Below the pieces are notes generated by a model that was given only the letters and a program-made list of their open reading frames with translations, made no database searches and was not told the DNA's origin. Made by a program: the position numbers and the translations under genes. From NCBI RefSeq assembly GCF_000151315.2, contig NW_011887292.1, positions 2,874,063-2,938,062 on the forward strand: DNA of 64,000 nucleotides, read 5' to 3'. Of this stretch, positions 58,818-64,000 are shown piece after piece (positions within the stretch are counted from its first letter, which is position 1; each line of letters opens with the position of its first letter). The stretch comes from Capsaspora owczarzaki ATCC 30864 (Eukaryota > Opisthokonta > Filasterea).

Positions 58818-59426
58818 GACCTGCTCAGAAAACAAGAAAAGAAAAAGAATAAAGAATGAGCTGAAGCTCCAATCCGAATTTCCAGCTGTAAATGAACAAA
58901 CACAATGAGTGCAGCTACCTCGGAAATCGGCGGTATCCATCGTTTGATCCACTTTCATGTTGTAATGTAATTGTTTGTTTGGTTGCCATGTTCGCTTCCT
59001 GATGCAAATTGCAGCAGTTCCGCGCTCCTCGTCGCGCTTTTCCAGATCATCATCATCAGCATCCGTATCTTCCTCTTCCTCTTCTTCTCCATCCTAGCCT
59101 TCCCCTCCTTGTCGCGCTCTGACTCCATGGACGCGCAGACATCTGTTTCTCCCCTTTTTCGTTTTTTTACCCGCCGTTTCAGCTGGTCGTTAAGCTCCCT
59201 TCTTCTTCTCCCTCCTCTCCTCCCTCTTCTGCATATCCGTTTCTTCCCTCTCTTTCTCTCTTCCCCCGCCCCCTCTCTCCCCTTCCCCTCGCTTTGACCC
59301 CTTCCTTCGGTTTCCCATCGCTCGCCGTCGTTGCAATCATCAAGCATATGTTTTTTATTTTCCCGTCCAACCCCGATTTGGGATTCCTCGCAGTCCATTT
59401 CCTTTGAAAGAAACAAGCAAAGCACA
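58818..59426. promoter_or_regulatory. divergent promoter region, A2M-like (-) and PLAC8 (+)
   Basis: About 600 bases. It includes a probable non-coding leader exon of the A2M-like gene (58919-58958, donor gtagct) and a CT-rich plus-strand stretch (59050-59300) upstream of the PLAC8 ATG. Confidence 0.5.
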
Positions 59427-59609
59427 ATGTCCGCCACCTGGTCCACTGGTCTCTTCTCGATCTTCGACGACATGCAGATCTGTACGTGTCTCCTCACTTC
59501 CACCACTGTCAATCGCGCTTTGTAGTCGGACGTGTGCGCCGCTGCAGCTGAACAAAGAACCGGCTTTTTTTTTTCCAATTTACGCTTGGGATTGATTGAC
59601 GGCAAATAC

Positions 59610-59641
<32 letters not shown>

Positions 59642-61197
59642 AATGCTTTTTGTTATGGATTGATTTTTTGAAAAAATAATCCGCAAAAATGGTGAAAAAT
59701 GGAAAAAAAAATGAAAAATAATTAATATTTGAATTGCAAAAAATGGAGCTTTTTTTTTCCTTTCATTTTGTTCTCTTTTTGGGCTGCGCTGCAGAGTAAG
59801 CGAGATGGCGGGAAGTGCTTGTCGATGAAGGCGTCTGTGGCTGGTGGGGGGCGGTTTTTGTTGTGCGCTTTCTTGAATGTGCCGCTCGTCGTCGAACGTG
59901 GGTTTGTTTTTTTGTTTTTTTGTTTTTGTTTATGATTTATTTGAACCAACTTTTTTTTGTTCTTTTTCCTTTGTGTGCATCCATAGTCCTGTATGGCTCG
60001 CTCGCCCCCGTCCCGCTCATGCTCAACAACGCCCCGCTCATGCTCAACAACGCCACCGAGATCCTCGGCGGAAAGGCTGCCTTCGGCCTCGACGGCGAGT
60101 CGTGCGCCAAGCCCTGCTTCTCGGCTGGCTGCCGTGGCACTGATGGTGTTTTCTGCACCAACGGCGTCATCTTCCAGATCCTCCCCTGCGTTTACATTAT
60201 GTGGCGCTCTGCCCTCCGTACCAAGTACGGCGTCCAGGTACGTCCCCATCCGCTTTGCTCGATGGTCGTCTCTGTCTTTGTTGTTGTTTTAGCAGTGGAC
60301 CCCTTTTTCTGCTCCCTTCGTGACGCATTTTGTCAATCCGTCGTCGATGATTGAAAAACAAAAAAACCAAAAAAAAAAAAAAAGCACGCGGTTGAATTTT
60401 TTCAACACAAAAAAAATGATTCTTTTTTTTTTTCCTTTGCAGTTTTGTTTTGTCTTTGAGTCGCTGTGCTTTGGTGCGCACCAGGTGGCAGCGTGTGTGT
60501 AGCGTGTGTGCCTGTCCGTGCGCTGCTTGGCCAGCTCCTGCGCAGAGACACGTCTTTTGTGCGCTTTTTTTTTTTCGCGCTCTTTTTTTTTTTTTTTTTT
60601 TTTCAAAATGCTGCTCTTGAGTGACGTCTCTTTCGCTCGTTCGATGGGCAGTTTTTCCGCTCGTGTGGTTGTACAGTTGTGTGCGAAGTGTCTTTGCTTA
60701 GCTGTGAAGATGCGCCGCGCAGCCGTCTGTTTTCGACTCTTTTTTTTTGCGACTTTGTGAACGGACGCGATCGATCTTTTCGATTTTTGGTTTTAGTATT
60801 ATTTTCGTATTATTCTTTGGAATCACCAAAAAACCCTTCTCTTTTTTTTCAAAAATATTTCTTTTCTTTTTTCGTTTTTTTTTTTTTCCATGGAATGGCA
60901 TTTTTTTGTTCTACTTCTTTCTTTCAAAAAACCCGTTTGCATCATCTTCAATCGTCTTCATTCATTCATTGGATTCTCTGTGCGGTTTCCCCCCCTGGTT
61001 TTTGCTTGAAACTCACCTTTCGTTTTTGGTTTTTGGGACTTTTTGCTGCGAATTTCCATTCAAAACAAAAACAGGGCAACATGCTCGGCGACATCATCGC
61101 TTGCTGCCTTTGCTACCAGTGCGCTGTCATGCAGGATGCTCGTGAGCTCAAGCTCAAGGGTGCCCTCTACCACGACGCCAAGCCCCCGCAGGCCTAA
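59427..61197 (+). CDS. PLAC8-domain cysteine-rich protein
   Basis: Three exons, 59427-59481, 59987-60237, 61075-61197, make 142 residues in frame. The N-terminus WSTGLFSIFDD is the usual PLAC8 opening. The later part has SCAKPCFSAGC, an aromatic segment (FQILPCVYIMWRSALRTKYG) and IIACCLCYQCAVMQDARELKL, matching the CC..C..CQ..REL end of the family. Where the family normally has a Cys-Pro-Cys after the first helix, this protein has a 7-residue duplicated unit (PLMLNNA twice). PLAC8 proteins are small membrane-associated proteins linked to metal transport or size control in plants and to varied roles in animals; none can be assigned here. Introns are long (505 and 837 bases) and T/A-rich. Confidence 0.85.
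59605..59755. repeat. A/T-rich island with repeated AAAAATGG-like units
   Basis: A 28-base A run and then roughly 100 bases of almost pure A/T, with several copies of a unit near AAAAATGG, lie in PLAC8 intron 1. It is the most A/T-rich stretch of the window. Confidence 0.7.
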
Positions 61198-61507
61198 ACT
61201 GCGCGTTGGTGATCCTGCCCGCGCTTGCTCAAAGTCATCCTCTGCTCAGTGTGCCGGCATGACCCATCGGTCCCTTCGATGTCGTGCCTGAGTGTCTTGT
61301 TCCCTCTTTTTGTGTGCTTCCTTTTGCTTCTCCCCCTTGTTGTGTTGGCGCATGATGGCTTTATGGTGTTGCGATTGTTTTCAAATGTCAGTTCGATTTC
61401 CCCCCTTTGTTCAGAGTTTTTCATTCACCCTTCCATTCCATTAGCATTGTCAACAAGCTCAGCTCATTTCTGTCTTTTTTTGTTTTCTTTGCCCTACTTT
61501 GTTGACC
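61198..61507. promoter_or_regulatory. spacer between PLAC8 and DHHC genes
   Basis: About 310 bases on a head-to-tail pair. It holds the PLAC8 3' end and the promoter of the next gene; T-rich pyrimidine tracts stand just before the ATG at 61508. No named motif was seen. Confidence 0.4.
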
Positions 61508-64000
61508 ATGCAACGTGGCCCTTCGATCGCTCCTGCTGCTTCTTCTTCTTCTTCTTCTTCTTCTTCTGCTGCTGCTGCTGCGTCTGCCGCCGCTGCGGTC
61601 GGGGCTGGCAGCACCAACGCCGGCCCTCGATCATCTGGCATGGGCATGGGCATGAGCATGGCTGCTGCTGGTGGTGGTGGCCTGCTCGGTGGGCCCAGCG
61701 ACTCCCCGCTTGTCAGCTTGAATCCCGCGCTCAATTCGTTCGCGCCGACCGGCAGGGACCCTGCTGAGGACAGCGACCCGTTCGCCATCTTCCGCAAGCC
61801 GAGCGCGTTTGCTGTGCTTGACGATCCCTTCGCTGCCATCGCTGCACCGACCTCGTCGACCAAGTTCGCTGCTGGTCAGCATGCGTACGCTTCGCCCGAT
61901 GGCCAGGCCAGGATTGAGGAGGTTGTGCGCGCCGCCGAGCTTCGGCCAGCTGGAGCGCCTCAAGCAGCTCGTCGCGCAAGAAGGCCCGCGGATTCTCGGC
62001 GCTCGGACGGCGGCCGGTCTGTGCGCGCTGCACTGGGCTGCGCTGGGCGAGCATGTGGAAGTACTTGAGTTCATCCTGTCGTACTCGACCGAAGGGCCCA
62101 ATGCCATCCCTGCCTCAGCAACTGCTGCTGCAACGGACATGGGCAATAGCAGCAGCAGCAGCAGCAACAACAACAACAGTGATGCCTCATCGAACGGTGC
62201 CAAGGTCGTCTCGTTGGTCGACACGGTCGAGCCGTGGATGCTCGAACTCGCTCCCGAGCTTGCTGCAGCGTTCGCACAAGCCCCGCCGACGCAGGCATCC
62301 GCGCCACATCCCGGCCATCGTGGTGCTGCCGCCGGTGGTGCTGCTGCTGCTGCCAACCCATACGCATTCAGCGTCGATGATCGCATTCCGGATGGATCCA
62401 CAGCGCTGCATTTGGCCTGCAAAGGCGGCTCGGGCCCCATCATCCACAGTCTGCTCGTGCATGGCGCCGACCCGTACCTGCTCGATGGCAAAGGGTTTAA
62501 CACGCTCCATCTCGCGGCTCAGCGCGGCCACATTGTCGTGACGCAATTCCTGCTGCACAACGTTGCGCTCGATGTCAACACCCGCGACAAGGAGGGTCGC
62601 ACGCCGCTCATGTGGGCCGTCTTCAACAAGGTGGACATGGCCATGGTGTCCATGCTCATGAAGGAAGGCGCCCAGGTGAACGCCACCGACATGAACAACT
62701 CGACCGCGTTGCACCTGGCGGCGCGCTCGGGCAACAGTGCCGCATGGCGCGCTCTGCTCGAGGCGAAGGCCACCATGGGTCACGACTCGCGCAAAATGAC
62801 GCCGTTGCAGCGTGCAGAAGAGGCTGGCCATGGCTCGCTGATTGAGTACTATGAGCAAAACCGCGCAGCCTCCTCCTCCAAGCGCAAGACCATCCCCGAA
62901 GCCCGCAAAAAGCTCTACCAAAAGTATGGCAGTGTGATTGGCCTGCCAGTCGTGCTGTTCGTCGTGTCCGCTCTTCCCCTGTGGCAAGGCCTCATCTTGC
63001 TGGCGTTGCTCGGCTTTCTCTTTGGACGCGTGTCGCCAATGCTGCAGCTCGCGAACGGCGGTGGGCTCAACACGGGATTGGTGTCGCTTGGCCACACTGC
63101 CTACTGGACGGCAGTGGTGCTCTATTTCGCCATTGGTGTCTACGACAATGGCGTTGCCCTCCGCGTGCACGGCATTTTTATTGCGACTTGCGCCGTCCTG
63201 CTGTACTTTTGGTGGCGCGTCGTCACGACCGATCCCGGTGTCATCCAGCCAAAGACCCATGGCGCAGACCCGAGCGACAGCCGGCGTCAGCTGTTGCGTC
63301 AACTCTTGGTCGAAAACGTCTCGGACCGGCAATTCTGCGCCACCTGCTCGGTGCGCAAGCCTCTTCGTTCAAAGCACTGCGCCGTGTGCAACGTCTGTGT
63401 CGCACGGTTTGACCACCATTGCCCGTGGATTGGTGTGTGCGTGGGCGCCAAAAACCATCGCTACTTTGTCCTGTTTGTCACGTTTTTGCTGGCATGCACA
63501 AGCTGGTTTGTCTACATGATTGGCGCCTACACGCAGCATCGGATGGCGCAACTGCCTCCTGTCCAGCTGGATTGGCACTGGCTTGTTCCCCCTGGTGTCG
63601 AGTTTTTGTGGCGCTCGTTCAACATTGCACCCAGCCTGATCTACTTTGCCGTCTTTACCATGATTTTTGTTGCCTTTGTGCTGACCGTCTGCGTCACGCA
63701 ATTCCGACAAATCTTCATGAACTTGACCACCAACGAGATGGCCAACTTTGGCCGCTACGCGTACTTGCAGCGTGTCAAGTCGGCGCAAGAACTGACCGTT
63801 GAGCGTGCCAAGGCCACGGCCGAACTGCAGGCTGAGCGTCGCAAACAGGCTGCTGCCGACAAGAAGAAGCCAGTGGACGCCGAGGCCGCTGCCGCCGACG
63901 CCGACACTGCCGCTGCGGAAGCCGCATCGAGCGTTGCCACTGTCGCCTACTTTAATCCGTTTGACGCGGGTCCGCTTCGCAATCTTCTCGAGTTCTTCGG
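61508..64000 (+). CDS. ankyrin-repeat DHHC palmitoyltransferase (ZDHHC17/Akr1-like), 3' partial
   Basis: The gene starts at 61508 and has no stop before the window ends. After a Ser/Ala/Gly-rich leader the reading frame changes near 61930: AAEL (frame one) should continue as SFGQLERLKQLV in another frame. Removing one C from GCCGCCGAG restores a normal ankyrin start (VVRAASFGQLERL). Five or so ankyrin repeats follow (GLCALHWAAL, GSTALHLACKGG, FNTLHLAAQRGH, RTPLMWAV, STALHLAARSG). Then come paired membrane helices, TTDPG, the zinc cysteine-rich domain CATCSVRKPLRSKHCAVCNVC, the catalytic DHHCPWIGVCVGAKNHRYF, two more helices and the TTxE motif (TTNE). Such enzymes add palmitate to proteins at Golgi membranes. 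The frame break looks like a sequencing or assembly slip in a CG-rich patch, since everything after it is conserved. No introns are seen otherwise. Confidence 0.88.

Noticed and set aside
58919-58958. Coding first exon MKVDQTMDTADF for the A2M-like gene
   Set aside because: It ends in phase 1, which does not match the next exon; it is better read as a leader exon.
1-64000. Transposons, retroviral remnants, tRNA or CRISPR arrays
   Set aside because: No integrase, transposase, reverse transcriptase text, terminal repeats, tRNA B-box with fold, or spaced repeats were seen by eye; a tool-based scan could still find small RNA genes.

Overview
The window is nuclear DNA from a eukaryote with intron-rich protein genes. 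I infer a unicellular opisthokont, most likely a holozoan resembling Capsaspora. The evidence is the gene set (kinesin-12, DHX35, PBDC1, SGF29, PEX10 and V-ATPase B in animal/fungal form), short GT-AG introns, Gln/Ser/Ala/Thr-rich inserts, a RIM15/IREH1-type AGC kinase (known from fungi and plants) and a SAMD9-like protein (otherwise best known from animals). The species is inferred, not proven. Poly(T)/poly(A) runs fill introns and spacers, and one run ends at a 100-N assembly gap (5956-6055).

Layout. 1-9 kb: an ATP synthase subunit e-like gene (-), a glutamine/serine-rich protein with a split Zn2Cys6-like cysteine pattern (+), proteasome beta subunit PSMB1 (+) and peroxisomal RING ligase PEX10 (+). 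9-30 kb: kinesin-12/KIF15 (-, 17 exons), DEAH helicase DHX35 (-), PBDC1 (+) and a 2,948-residue RIM15/IREH1-like kinase (-). 31-36 kb: SAGA reader SGF29 (+) and V-ATPase subunit B (-). 36-45 kb is the most unusual part: an intronless 1,234-residue SAMD9-like STAND NTPase (+) faces a coiled-coil protein with a PD-(D/E)XK-like centre and a C-terminal membrane anchor (-). A repeat-rich, gene-poor stretch follows. 46-64 kb: ribosomal stalk protein P1 (+), an SLC18B1-like MFS transporter (-), an RNase D-like exonuclease with a mitochondrial-type leader (+), a membrane-anchored bacterial-type alpha-2-macroglobulin with an intact thioester motif (-), a small PLAC8 protein (+) and an ankyrin/DHHC palmitoyltransferase (+) that runs off the right edge and carries an apparent one-base frameshift.

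Most genes are housekeeping genes packed with 150-500 bp spacers, often as divergent or convergent pairs. Exon joins were checked by summing exon lengths; for every multi-exon gene marked as frame-checked the total is a multiple of three. No tRNA, rRNA, CRISPR array or recognisable transposon was seen. The strongest candidate for something undescribed is the SAMD9-like gene and its convergent nuclease-like, tail-anchored neighbour. Their protein families recall innate immunity, but a functional link between them is inference.
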